Source: Bin75 sp965212135
GTDB taxonomy: Bacteria; Nitrospirota; Nitrospiria; Nitrospirales; UBA8639
DNA: 64,000 bases
Direction of reading: 5' to 3'
Assembly (NCBI GenBank): GCA_965212135.1
Contig: OZ243044.1
Coordinates: forward strand, 248,001-312,000
Part shown: piece after piece, positions 16,031-24,633 of the stretch
Numbering within the stretch: position 1 is the first letter of the stretch
Layout: every line of letters begins with the position of its first letter
The notes under the pieces: generated by a model
The model's database searches: none
The model's input: the letters and a program-made list of their open reading frames with translations, nothing else
What the model was told of the DNA's origin: nothing
Made by a program: the position numbers and the translations under genes

Positions 16031-16858
16031 CTAGGAGACGCCGACTGTCCCGGACGGGTGCAGTTGGCACGCGTCTTGTTCGTGCTCAAATAACGTGGTG
16101 ATGTCCGGATGGTTGCCACACAAACGACATTTGGGATTTCGCTGCGTCTGTATTTCACGAAACACGGTTTTTCGAGCGTCAAAGTCGAGGATTCGGTCGG
16201 TGAGAGGAGTGCCAATCCCAAGAATCAGTTTCAGTGCTTCTGTGGCTTGAATGGTGCCGATGATGCCGGCCACCACGCCGATGATGCCCGCCTCCTGGCA
16301 ACTGGGCACGAGTCCTGACGGCGGCGGATGTTTGAAAATGCAGCGGTAGCAGGCTGATTGTTTGGGCAGAATGGAGAACACTCGGCCTTCAAACCGAAGA
16401 ATACCGCCGTGCACGAGAGGCTTTTCCGCAAAATAGCAGGCGTCGTTGATGAGAAATTTTGCTGGAAAATTATCCACCCCGTCAATCACCACGTCGTAGG
16501 GCTTGATAAAGTCCAGCGCGTTTTGGGCGTGCAGGCGGTCTTGGTAGGTTTCGACCGTGACGTCGGGATTGAGCCGACTGATTTTTTCTTTCGCGGATTG
16601 GACCTTGACCCGCCCGACGTCATCTGTGTGGTGGAGCACTTGTCGTTGGAGATTGGACCGATCCACCACGTCGTGGTCAATCAATCCAATGGTCCCGATG
16701 CCGGCCGCGGCCAAATATAAGGCGGCCGGCGAGCCAAGCCCGCCCGCGCCAATGACCAACACGTGTGCCCGGGAAATTTTCTTTTGCCCTTTCCCGCCCA
16801 CTTCGGGAAGAAGGATGTGCCGGCTGTACCGAGTGATCTGTTCTTCAGTGAAACTCAT
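16031..16858 (-). CDS. moeB: MoeB/ThiF-type sulfur-carrier adenylyltransferase (copy 2)
   Basis: Second E1-like enzyme, 275 aa, clearly paralogous to the one at 13441-14241. RYSRHILLPEVGGKGQ, ATP site VIGAGGLGSPAALYL, NLQRQVLH, zinc pairs CYRC and CRLC and the SCQEAGIIG cysteine are all present. A slightly longer tail follows the zinc site. It lies 29 bases after the cysteine synthase gene on the same strand and presumably serves the ThiS-like carrier two genes upstream. The two E1 proteins differ throughout, so this is an old duplication, not a recent one. Confidence 0.93.
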   Translation of the reverse strand: MSFTEEQITRYSRHILLPEVGGKGQKKISRAHVLVIGAGGLGSPAALYLAAAGIGTIGLIDHDVVDRSNLQRQVLHHTDDVGRVKVQSAKEKISRLNPDVTVETYQDRLHAQNALDFIKPYDVVIDGVDNFPAKFLINDACYFAEKPLVHGGILRFEGRVFSILPKQSACYRCIFKHPPPSGLVPSCQEAGIIGVVAGIIGTIQATEALKLILGIGTPLTDRILDFDARKTVFREIQTQRNPKCRLCGNHPDITTLFEHEQDACQLHPSGTVGVS

Positions 16859-16887
16859 GTGTAGCCCGATGCGACGATGGAAACGCG

Positions 16888-17817
16888 TCAGATATTAAAA
16901 TACTTTTCGATGCTGAGGTATCGCTCGCCCGTGTCGCACAGCACCGTCACCACATTTTGCCCGGGACTCAAGTCTTTCGCCACTTGTTGTGCGGCGAAGA
17001 CGTTGGCTCCGGCGGAAATGCCCACGAGCAACCCCTCTTTTTTCGCCAGTCCTTTTGTGGTTTGATAGGCTTGGTCGTCAGTGACACGAATAATATCATC
17101 AATGATTGAACGATTCAGCACTTTTGGCACAAACCCGGCCCCGATGCCTTGAATTTTATGCGGCCCTGGCTCTCCCCCGGAGAGTACGGGCGACCCCGCC
17201 GGTTCGACGGCGACGATTGTGGTGGCCGGCGCGCGTTTTTTCAGCACTTCCCCGCATCCCGTAATGGTCCCGCCGGTTCCGACGGCTGCGACAAACGCGG
17301 CAATGTTGCCGTCCAACGCATCCCAAATCTCCACCGCCGTGGTTTTTCTGTGCATCTCGGGATTCGCCTGGTTTGAAAACTGGTCAGGCATAAAATATTC
17401 TGGATTCTGGTCAAGAATGCTTTGCGCCTCTCTGATGGCGCCCTTCATGCCTTCCCATGCCGGGGTCAAAATCAATTGTGCGCCATAGGAAGATAAGAGA
17501 CTGGCCCGTTCAAGGCTCATGCTCTCCGGCATGACAAGAATCAGTTTGTACCCGCGAACCGCGGCGACCAGCGCAAGCCCAATGCCCGTGTTTCCGCTGG
17601 TTGCTTCAACGATGGTGCCTCCCGGTTTGAGCGTGCCGACACGTTCCGCCTCGTCAATCATATTGAGGCAGATACGGTCTTTGACGCTTCCGCCGGGATT
17701 GGCAAACTCCACTTTTCCGAAAATGGTTGCGCCGCCTTCCGGAGAAAGACGATGCAATCGAACCAACGGAGTGTTGCCAATGCCTTCCGTAATGGTTCCC
17801 AGATACGTGGTGGTCAC
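16888..17817 (-). CDS. cysM: Cysteine synthase (CysK/CysM family)
   Basis: PLP enzyme forming cysteine from an activated serine and a sulfur donor, 309 aa. GNTPLVRLHRL, the PLP lysine in NPGGSVKDR, the substrate loop VEATSGNTGIGLALV and the phosphate loop VGTGGTITG are complete, and KIQGIGAGFVP is present. The start is GTG, overlapping the ThiS-like stop by four bases (GTGA). Position between a sulfur carrier and an E1 argues that the donor is a protein thiocarboxylate, as for mycobacterial CysM, rather than free sulfide. Whether it prefers O-phosphoserine or O-acetylserine cannot be read from sequence alone. Confidence 0.92.
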   Translation of the reverse strand: MTTTYLGTITEGIGNTPLVRLHRLSPEGGATIFGKVEFANPGGSVKDRICLNMIDEAERVGTLKPGGTIVEATSGNTGIGLALVAAVRGYKLILVMPESMSLERASLLSSYGAQLILTPAWEGMKGAIREAQSILDQNPEYFMPDQFSNQANPEMHRKTTAVEIWDALDGNIAAFVAAVGTGGTITGCGEVLKKRAPATTIVAVEPAGSPVLSGGEPGPHKIQGIGAGFVPKVLNRSIIDDIIRVTDDQAYQTTKGLAKKEGLLVGISAGANVFAAQQVAKDLSPGQNVVTVLCDTGERYLSIEKYFNI

Positions 17818-18014
17818 GTTCCGCCACCCATATAGAACAGGAATTCCACGGTATCGCCTTCCTTCACGGTTGTGGTTTCGAGTTGGGCGCGTTCAATGAT
17901 TCGGGTGTTGAGTTCGACGGCTACCATATGCGGATCAACCGCCTTGTGTTTCAGGATGTCCATGATGGTGTTGGCCTGAAGTTCTTCGAGTTTACCATTA
18001 ATGGTGATTTGCAT
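17814..18014 (-). CDS. ThiS-like sulfur carrier with one residue after the terminal glycines
   Basis: 66-aa ubiquitin-fold carrier starting MQITINGKLEELQANTIMD, close to ThiS. It ends EFLFYMGGGT, so one threonine follows the glycines. As with the MoaD-like carrier in this operon, that residue would have to be removed before the glycine can be adenylated. The frame is open further upstream, but the Met at 18014 matches ThiS length. It is the first gene of the run and overlaps cysteine synthase. It could also serve thiamine synthesis, but no thi gene is nearby. Confidence 0.87.
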   Translation of the reverse strand: MQITINGKLEELQANTIMDILKHKAVDPHMVAVELNTRIIERAQLETTTVKEGDTVEFLFYMGGGT

Positions 18015-18098
18015 TGTTCTCTTTGCGGTAGAGGTTGAGAAGAATAAGGCTAACAAATTGCTGGCAATCTCGTCAAGAAAATGTGAAATTACAAAGGC

Positions 18099-18827
18099 TT
18101 ATGAAAGAAGCTGCGGGACGAGATCTTTGGCCGAACCCCGAATGGCCAAATCAACGAGATCGGAATGCGGTGTTGGCTCCCAATTCAATTCCGCCACAAA
18201 GGCCCCGTGTTCTTTGGCCACTGGGCCAAAAGACGCGGCCGGGGAGACCACGCCGGACGTTCCGATAATCAGAAGCACCTCACACGTGCGCAACGCCTCA
18301 AAACTCTTTTGAAGATCCACGGGGTCCAGCGATTCGCCAAACCAGACGATGTGGGGGCGGAGTCGCCCCTGACAGGTCGCACATCTCGGTACGATGGCGA
18401 TCGGAACGTCTCGGTTGACGGTTATCTGCCCGCATTGCGTGCAACGCACGTTCCAAATGTTTCCATGAATTTCCGATAAACGCTGCGACCCCGCCAACGA
18501 ATGCAGTCCGTCCACATTCTGCGTAATGAGCCAAAAATAACCCACTCTGTTCTCCAATACCGCAAGGGCGTGGTGGGCTGGATTCGGTTTCTTGGTCGCG
18601 ATGAGTTCTCGGCGCCAATTGTACCATTCCCATACGAGTTGAGGGTCTTGAGCAAAGGCCTCGGGAGAAGCCAATGCCTCGGGCCGGTAGTTCTTCCAGA
18701 GACCGTCCGCGCCGCGAAAGGTCGGGATGCCGCTATCCGCGGAAATACCGGCTCCGGTTAGGACCGTGACGGCCGTGGCCCTGGCAAGCCGTGCTTTCAG
18801 TGCCTGAATCATGGCTGATGTGTTCAT
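18099..18827 (-). CDS. cobB: Sirtuin NAD-dependent protein deacylase
   Basis: 242-aa Sir2-family enzyme that removes acyl groups from lysines using NAD+. GAGISADSGIPTFRG binds NAD, TQNVDGLH and EIHGN contain the catalytic region with its histidine, and CTQC ... CATC holds zinc. A Tyr and Arg spaced three apart (WYNWRR) match the Y-x-x-R pair of class III sirtuins that prefer succinyl or malonyl lysine. ATG at 18827 is used; the frame also has a TTG six bases upstream. It lies 84 bases upstream of the sulfur operon on the same strand. Confidence 0.93.
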   Translation of the reverse strand: MNTSAMIQALKARLARATAVTVLTGAGISADSGIPTFRGADGLWKNYRPEALASPEAFAQDPQLVWEWYNWRRELIATKKPNPAHHALAVLENRVGYFWLITQNVDGLHSLAGSQRLSEIHGNIWNVRCTQCGQITVNRDVPIAIVPRCATCQGRLRPHIVWFGESLDPVDLQKSFEALRTCEVLLIIGTSGVVSPAASFGPVAKEHGAFVAELNWEPTPHSDLVDLAIRGSAKDLVPQLLS

Positions 18828-18855
18828 GCGCAATCCACAATGGGTCTCAACACAA

Positions 18856-19773
18856 TCAAGGTTCGCGGTCTCTGACGTGTGCAGAACTCAAAAAGTTGCG
18901 CGAGAAGAGGTGATAATGAAAATCGGTCAGCTTCTCGCTGGTGTGCCACAGCGTCTTCAGTCGTTCCTCGTCCAGCGTCCAGGGGCGCGGGCGATGCGGG
19001 CGGTCATGCATGTAATAACCGCCGCTCTTGTTTTGTACCTTCGGGCTCGAGGCCAGCCACAGGACTGTTTCCGCGCCTTTCTGCGGGGTGAGGAGGAAAG
19101 GGCGTACGAGGTGGTAGACTAATTTTTTCAGGATTGCGCTGTGAATCGTACCGAGATTGGTTTTGACCGCGCCGGGATGCATGGCATTGACCGTGATGCC
19201 GCTGTGTTCAAGGTGTTGGGCGAGACCGCGCGTAAACAGAATATTGGCGCCCTTGGAGCGGCCGTAGGCCTTGAACGCTCCGTAGCTTTTTTGCAAATGC
19301 AGGTCATCAAAGTCCAGCGGGCCGAAGAAGCGGTGCGCATCCGAGGCCACGACCACAATCCGTGACGGAGCCGATTCTTTGAGCCTCGGCAGGAGCATGC
19401 CGGTCAGCAGGAAAGGGGCAAGATGGTTGACGCCGAAGCTGGCCTCATAGCCGTCACAGGTTTCCGTCCGCCTGGTGAACAGCGCCCCGGCATTGTTGAT
19501 CAGCACATCCAGCGGGCGCCCACTGGCTATGTATTGTTTGGCGGCCTCCCGCACCGAGTCCAAGGATAAAAAATTGCAATACAGTCCGTCCGGCTCTTGT
19601 CCTGTCACGGCCGCTATTGCTCTCCGAATAGCATGGCATCGGGAGGGATTGCGGCCACCCACCACGACCTTGGCCCCGATTCCGGCCAGCTCCAGCGCTA
19701 CGGCTTTTCCGATACCGCTGCTGGCGCCGGTCACAAGAACCGTTTTGCCACAAAGAGGATGGTCGTTGTTCAT
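18856..19773 (-). CDS. Short-chain dehydrogenase/reductase (retinol dehydrogenase-like)
   Basis: NAD(P)-dependent oxidoreductase of the classical/extended SDR type, about 305 aa. The Rossmann motif is LVTGASSGIGKAVAL, NNAGALF follows, and the catalytic YxxxK is in YGRSKGANILF. VNAMHPGAVKTNLG is typical of the WWOX/retinol-dehydrogenase-like group. The C-terminal ~40 residues (WTLDEERLKTLWHTSEKLT) match that group too. Three in-frame starts are possible; 19773 is chosen because GGACGGGG lies just before it. The substrate is unknown. Confidence 0.85.
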   Translation of the reverse strand: MNNDHPLCGKTVLVTGASSGIGKAVALELAGIGAKVVVGGRNPSRCHAIRRAIAAVTGQEPDGLYCNFLSLDSVREAAKQYIASGRPLDVLINNAGALFTRRTETCDGYEASFGVNHLAPFLLTGMLLPRLKESAPSRIVVVASDAHRFFGPLDFDDLHLQKSYGAFKAYGRSKGANILFTRGLAQHLEHSGITVNAMHPGAVKTNLGTIHSAILKKLVYHLVRPFLLTPQKGAETVLWLASSPKVQNKSGGYYMHDRPHRPRPWTLDEERLKTLWHTSEKLTDFHYHLFSRNFLSSAHVRDREP

Positions 19774-19836
19774 CGCCCCGTCCATCGGATAATGGTTTTC
19801 CCGCAGGGCCAAAATCCCGACTCACCGAATTTGTCT

Positions 19837-20589
19837 TTAGATGTGGCGCAGATGGTGTTCAAGTAATGCGTGATAGGCGCGGATCCGTTTGACGTACCGG
19901 ACGGGCTCCCACCCTCTGGCGTATCCATATTGGAGGGCTTTGTAGTATTGTTTTTGTGACACGAGTGGCAGGATGGTTTTAAGGTCTTCCCATGAATGGG
20001 GGTTTTTACCCATTTGGCGGGCGAGGTGTTGCGCATCTTTGATATGCCCCATTCCCACGTTATACGCCGCCAGGGCAATCCAGATTCGCTCTGGTGTTCC
20101 GATATGGGCCGGCAGTTGTCGCTCCAGTTTTTTGACATATCGGGCGCCGCCTTCAATACTTTTTGTTGGATCCAACCGGTTCTGAATGCCCAGGGAAGAA
20201 GCGGTGCTGCGAGTCAGCATCATGATGCCTCTCACTCCGGTCGGACTGACGGCATGTCGGTCCCAGCGTGATTCCTGATAGGCTTGAGCGGCCAGTAACG
20301 TCCAGGGGATTGCATGGACTTGAGCGGCTTCTTCAAATTGCCGACGATACTGTGGCAGGCGTGTTTCAATATGATGATTGAAGCGGTACACTTCCCACCA
20401 TGTCAGGTCGAGCGTGACCGGATTGACCACGTCTCCGGCGGACGGTTTGGCATGCGGGGCGTTCCACCACGCCAATGTGATGAGGAGAAGGAGGGCCACG
20501 CAAGTCGTCAGGCCCATGACCATGACGGACGCCGTTCCCAAGCGGTGTCGGATATGCCGGGTCAGGCAGGTTGACGGAAATGGGATCAT
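19837..20589 (-). CDS. Membrane-anchored lytic transglycosylase (SLT domain)
   Basis: 250-aa murein hydrolase. A single hydrophobic segment (about 23-43) should anchor it in the inner membrane facing the periplasm. The SLT domain includes the catalytic glutamate in AAQAYQESRWDRHAVSPTG, then GIMMLTRSTASSLGI and WIALAAYNVGMGHI, the MltF/Slt signature run. It lacks the N-terminal solute-binding domain of MltF, so it is a short-form enzyme. AAAAGGG before the ATG at 20589 sets the start; the frame is open to 20649. Confidence 0.9.
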   Translation of the reverse strand: MIPFPSTCLTRHIRHRLGTASVMVMGLTTCVALLLLITLAWWNAPHAKPSAGDVVNPVTLDLTWWEVYRFNHHIETRLPQYRRQFEEAAQVHAIPWTLLAAQAYQESRWDRHAVSPTGVRGIMMLTRSTASSLGIQNRLDPTKSIEGGARYVKKLERQLPAHIGTPERIWIALAAYNVGMGHIKDAQHLARQMGKNPHSWEDLKTILPLVSQKQYYKALQYGYARGWEPVRYVKRIRAYHALLEHHLRHI

Positions 20590-20870
20590 GTTCGTTATTC
20601 CCTTTTGATACAAAGCGGATACGATCTCATGACCAGTCTGAAGAAACATGCTTGCATGGATCGTGTGGGTATCGCAAGAGGTTTTTTTCGTCTCGCATGC
20701 GTGACCGTTTTCATGGTCTGACCAAGGAAAGATGTTGGTCTCATCTGAAACTTGTGCTACAACCCTGCAGGAGGCCCTTGAAACACCAACACCATTGCAG
20801 GTTCCGTTCCCCGTTATGCCGCGGTTGTAAAAGATTCAAGGAACACATGAAGAAAGGATAACAAAGGACG

Positions 20871-21302
20871 ATGGAAAGAACGTTGGCCATTATCAAACCC
20901 GATGCCGTGAAGAAACGAGTTATTGGCGACATCATTCAACGGTACGAAGCCGCCGGCCTCAATCCCATTGCGGTCACCATGCTGCGCATGTCGAAAGCGC
21001 TGGCCGAAGGGTTTTATGCGATACACCGTGAACAGCCGTTTTTCGATGCGTTGACCACGTACATGAGTGCAGGATCGTCAGTCGTGCTCGTTCTTGAAGG
21101 AGACGATGCCATCAAAGTCCATCGAACGCTCATGGGAGCGACGGATCCCCAAAAGGCGGAACCGGGAACAATTCGAACGGTGCATGGGACCTCGCTTGAA
21201 GCCAATGCGGTTCATGGCTCGGATTCTCCTGAAACGGCCAGCTTTGAGATAGGATATTTTTTCCCGGAAATGATTCCGCCTGCTCAAGCGCACAGGGCTT
21301 GA
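20871..21302 (+). CDS. ndk: Nucleoside diphosphate kinase
   Basis: Cytoplasmic enzyme equilibrating NTP and dNTP pools, 143 aa. RTLAIIKPDAVKKRVIGDI opens the protein and the phosphorylated histidine is in NAVHGSDSPETA. Length and order match the family. AAAGG precedes the ATG. It is divergent from the transglycosylase gene across 281 bases, in which I see no further gene. Confidence 0.97.
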   Translation: MERTLAIIKPDAVKKRVIGDIIQRYEAAGLNPIAVTMLRMSKALAEGFYAIHREQPFFDALTTYMSAGSSVVLVLEGDDAIKVHRTLMGATDPQKAEPGTIRTVHGTSLEANAVHGSDSPETASFEIGYFFPEMIPPAQAHRA

Positions 21303-21360
21303 GCCATCCGCCTGAACGCCCTTGCGGGAATGCCGTATTCGGGCGGTGTCGCATCACGAC

Positions 21361-22779
21361 ATGCCGCGTCCTTCTTTCCATTGCCGACTCCTTGCCGCAA
21401 CGCTTTTTGGTACCCTTCTGTTGAGCGGGTGTTTCCGGTTGACCGAGCCGGGTCCGGGGTCACAGCCATTGCGCGTCCAGATTGAAAAGCGCGTGTTGCG
21501 CGACGCGAAACAGGCGTTCGCGCAGGCCGACTATGCAGAAGCGATTCTGTTGCTGAATCGCTTTATACGCAATCATCCTTCATCCTCTCGGTCGCCGGAA
21601 GCACGATGGTGGTTAGCCCGGTCGTACCAGGAGACGGGTGCCCTGCCTTCCGCCGTTGAATACTTTCGCCTGTTAGCCAACGCGCCGACTCCGAATTTTT
21701 ATGCGGCTGAAGCCCGGCTTCGTGTCGCGCATCTTGAAAACGTGCTGGTGGAACCGACGACGAGCGGACCGGTCAGGGGGATTCTGGTTTCGCTTGAATC
21801 GCTCAAACAGCCAGGCGACCTGGCGTCCGTCCGTTCAGCCAATCGAGAAATTGACGGCTCCATGATTCTCCTGGATGTCCCCTGTGACCTTGATGGGACT
21901 ATGCCGGGCAACGGGCAGCCCGTGTCTCCACGCATGCTGCAATCCGCCATTCGGCATCTGCACTCCCAGGGGATGGCGGTGTACCTTGGGGTGACACTCA
22001 GGTGCATGGGACATGTTGCGTGGAATCAACAAGGCACGTTGGAACATTGGAAGGACTGGGATTATCACCCAGAGTCAGGAACATTACGACGTTCGCCGTA
22101 TTACTCGTTGAGCCGTTTTGGCTACCGGGCATTTCTTGTCGAGTGGCTCTCTCGACTTCGTGACCTTCCGCTTGCGGGACTGGTGTTTCGGTATGAGGTT
22201 TTCTCGGGATTGTATGAGGGGTTCCACCCCGTAGCCGTTCAGGCGTTTGAGCGGGAATTCGATGTGGACTTTGATCCGGTTCGGGTCTTGAAAGACTATG
22301 GACCGATGCCGGAGACCGATGCCGATGCCGGCGTTCAGCTTCCCGCTGTGTTTTGGAAATGGGCCGGATGGAAAGCTCGGGAACGGCTCCGGATTCTCCG
22401 GAATTTGGTTGCGGCCGTGCGCGTTCATCTTCCTCATGTTCGCTTCGGGCTTGAGGTGCAACTCCAAAGCGTTGCCGATCCTCTTCATGGGTTGGTTCAT
22501 TTCGCCGAAGATTGGGTGGATGCGGCGCACGGCCCGTTTGATGTGTTGCTGACGACGATCAAGGCAACGAGTTCGCCATGGCTCCCTTCCGCCCCCCATG
22601 ATTCGCCTGCGGGACGCGTGAAAGCATGGTCGGTTCCGGTGATGAAACTGGTTCAGTATCTGGGGAGGCCTGAAAAAATCTGGATCATCCTGCCTCGCCC
22701 ATCGCTGCGCACACCCGGCCCGTTGCGGATATTTCCCAAAGGAGTGGGGCGCGTCTATGATCATCGCGTGGTTCCTTGA
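21361..22779 (+). CDS. Lipoprotein with TPR region and PgaB-like glycoside-hydrolase-type domain
   Basis: 472-aa predicted lipoprotein: hydrophobic N-terminus with lipobox LLSGC at about 20. Residues ~40-125 carry TPR-like helices (AEAILLLNRFIRNHP, EARWWLARSYQETGALPSA). The remaining ~340 residues begin GPVRGILVSLESL and contain AGLVFRYEVFSGLYEGFHP and FWKWAGWKARERLRILRNLV. In arrangement this resembles the C-terminal domain of PgaB-type poly-N-acetylglucosamine enzymes (GHL13/DUF187 group), but I cannot confirm it. The combination suggests an outer-membrane protein acting on an envelope polysaccharide. No synthase genes are beside it. Confidence 0.6.
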   Translation: MPRPSFHCRLLAATLFGTLLLSGCFRLTEPGPGSQPLRVQIEKRVLRDAKQAFAQADYAEAILLLNRFIRNHPSSSRSPEARWWLARSYQETGALPSAVEYFRLLANAPTPNFYAAEARLRVAHLENVLVEPTTSGPVRGILVSLESLKQPGDLASVRSANREIDGSMILLDVPCDLDGTMPGNGQPVSPRMLQSAIRHLHSQGMAVYLGVTLRCMGHVAWNQQGTLEHWKDWDYHPESGTLRRSPYYSLSRFGYRAFLVEWLSRLRDLPLAGLVFRYEVFSGLYEGFHPVAVQAFEREFDVDFDPVRVLKDYGPMPETDADAGVQLPAVFWKWAGWKARERLRILRNLVAAVRVHLPHVRFGLEVQLQSVADPLHGLVHFAEDWVDAAHGPFDVLLTTIKATSSPWLPSAPHDSPAGRVKAWSVPVMKLVQYLGRPEKIWIILPRPSLRTPGPLRIFPKGVGRVYDHRVVP

Positions 22780-22803
22780 CAAACGCTCACCCCCTTCTTT
22801 AAG
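22776..22803 (+). promoter_or_regulatory. Predicted promoter of gcvH-lpdA
   Basis: TTGACA (22776-22781), 16-base spacer and TTTAAG (22798-22803). It begins at the end of the preceding gene and leaves a leader of about 37 bases before gcvH, which has a strong purine-rich ribosome site. Confidence 0.5.
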
Positions 22804-22846
22804 AACGATTTTGGGAACGCGATGAAGGAGGGAGAAGGAGTTCGGA

Positions 22847-23230
22847 ATGATTCCCGAGGATTTACGGTATCACAAAGACCATGAATGGGTTCGGCGTGAC
22901 GGACGGCGCGTGACGTTGGGGATCAGCGATTTCGCTCAAGATGCCTTGGGCGACGTCGTGTTTGTGGATTTGCCGAACGTCGCCACCGAGCTGACAGTGA
23001 ATCAAGAAATGGGTGAGGTGGAATCAACCAAAGCGACTTCCAGCCTTTACTCACCGGTGAGCGGAACAATCCTGGAAGTGAATGACGCCTTACAGGATCA
23101 TCCCGAATATCTGAATCAGGATCCCTATGGAAAAGGATGGATCGCGGTTCTTGAGTTAGCCAATCCTGCCGACGTTGAAGCGTTGATGACTGCTTCTCAG
23201 TACGAGGAATTTCTGTCCTCGCAACGTTAA
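22847..23230 (+). CDS. gcvH: Glycine cleavage system H protein
   Basis: Lipoyl carrier of 127 aa, which shuttles the aminomethyl group in glycine cleavage. YHKDHEWVRRDG opens the domain, LGDVVFVDLP follows, and the lipoyl lysine is in GEVESTKATSSLYSPVSG. It ends TAATG, overlapping the lpdA start by one base, so the lipoyl protein and its reductase are made together. No gcvP or gcvT is in the window, so the H protein may also serve lipoate relay. Confidence 0.95.
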   Translation: MIPEDLRYHKDHEWVRRDGRRVTLGISDFAQDALGDVVFVDLPNVATELTVNQEMGEVESTKATSSLYSPVSGTILEVNDALQDHPEYLNQDPYGKGWIAVLELANPADVEALMTASQYEEFLSSQR

Positions 23231-24633
23231 TGTCCTCCCAACGACATATCGCCATTCTTGGTGCGGGCCCAGGGGGATACGTGGCCGCTATTCGGGCGGC
23301 GCAATTGGGCGCCAAAGTCACCGTGATTGATAATCAGATGCTGGGCGGGGTGTGCCTCAATTGGGGCTGTATTCCGAGCAAGGCGCTGCTGGCGGTCGTT
23401 GAGTTGGGAGAAAAACTGAAGAAGGCGCAGGATTTCGGCCTGCAACTCTCGCAGCCTCCCGCGTATGATCCTGCCAGGATGGTTGCGAGAAAAAATCGCA
23501 TCGTCAGCGGGATGGTGAAGGGCATCGCCGCCTTGTTTCAACGCTGGGGTGTCTCGCACGTCCAGGGAACGGGGCGGCTGGTGAATGACCAGACCATTCG
23601 CGTGTCCCATGCCGACGGCTCCGAAACCGTGGTCCAGGCCGATGGCCTTATTATCGCCACGGGTTCCTCGCCGCCGGCATTGCCGATGTTTCCCGTGGAC
23701 GGCCATGACGTGATGACAAGTAAGGAAGCCCTGGAAATTCCGCGAAGGCCCGAGCGATTGTTAATCATTGGCGGTGGCGTGGAAGGCTGCGAATTTGCTT
23801 CCCTCTATGCGGGATTGGGGTCGCACGTGACCATCGTGGAAATGATGCCTTGTCTGTTGCCTGAAGAAGATGAAGATGTGTCGGCTTTGCTTGAACGTGA
23901 ATTGAAAAAATGCGGCGTGCGAAGCGTGGTCGGGCATTCCGTCACGCATATTGAAAAGACGGAGGCTGGAATCAGAGCGGACATGGACGATGGAACACAA
24001 CTGGTGTGTGATGCGATTTTGGTCTCGGCGGGACGGCGTTGCAACACAGAAAAAATCGGGTTGGAAGACGTCGGTGTCACGCTTGGCGACAAAGGCGAGA
24101 TTGCCGTGAATGAACGTCTTCAAACAACTGTGCCGGGCGTGTACGCCATCGGCGACGTGGTTGGTAAGGCCATGTTGGCACACGTGGCATCGGCACAGGG
24201 CAAAGTGGCCGTGGACAACATTGTCGGGCATGCGAAATCCATGCAGTATGACGTGGTGCCGGCGGGCATCTTTACGTTGCCGGAGATTGGCCGGGTCGGA
24301 TTGACTGAACGGCAAATTCGTGAACGAGGCCTGTCTCCCAAGGTGGGACAATACCGCTATGGTGGGTTGGGAAAAGCGCATGCGGTCGGGGACATTGTTG
24401 GGTTTGTGAAGATTCTGGCCGACCCTCAAACGGATCGTGTGCTGGGGGCTCATCTGGTTGGGGCTCACGCGGCGGATTTGATTCATGAGGCAACACTGGC
24501 CATGCAGTTGAAGGCCACGGCCACGCAGATAGCCGACATGATTCACGCGCATCCCACGCACGCCGAAGCGTTGCTGGAAGCGGCTGAAGACGTTGATGGT
24601 CTGGCTATTCACCTGGCCAGAAAACGACCGTGA
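23230..24633 (+). CDS. lpdA: Dihydrolipoyl dehydrogenase
   Basis: FAD enzyme reoxidising dihydrolipoyl groups with NAD+, 467 aa. FAD motif AILGAGPGGYVAAIRAAQLG, redox disulfide GGVCLNWGCIPSKALL, NAD motif LLIIGGGVEGCEFASLYAGL and the C-terminal HAHPTHAEALLEA histidine-glutamate pair are all present. It overlaps gcvH at its start and the comEA-like gene at its end (TGATG), so the three form one unit. Confidence 0.97.
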   Translation: MSSQRHIAILGAGPGGYVAAIRAAQLGAKVTVIDNQMLGGVCLNWGCIPSKALLAVVELGEKLKKAQDFGLQLSQPPAYDPARMVARKNRIVSGMVKGIAALFQRWGVSHVQGTGRLVNDQTIRVSHADGSETVVQADGLIIATGSSPPALPMFPVDGHDVMTSKEALEIPRRPERLLIIGGGVEGCEFASLYAGLGSHVTIVEMMPCLLPEEDEDVSALLERELKKCGVRSVVGHSVTHIEKTEAGIRADMDDGTQLVCDAILVSAGRRCNTEKIGLEDVGVTLGDKGEIAVNERLQTTVPGVYAIGDVVGKAMLAHVASAQGKVAVDNIVGHAKSMQYDVVPAGIFTLPEIGRVGLTERQIRERGLSPKVGQYRYGGLGKAHAVGDIVGFVKILADPQTDRVLGAHLVGAHAADLIHEATLAMQLKATATQIADMIHAHPTHAEALLEAAEDVDGLAIHLARKRP

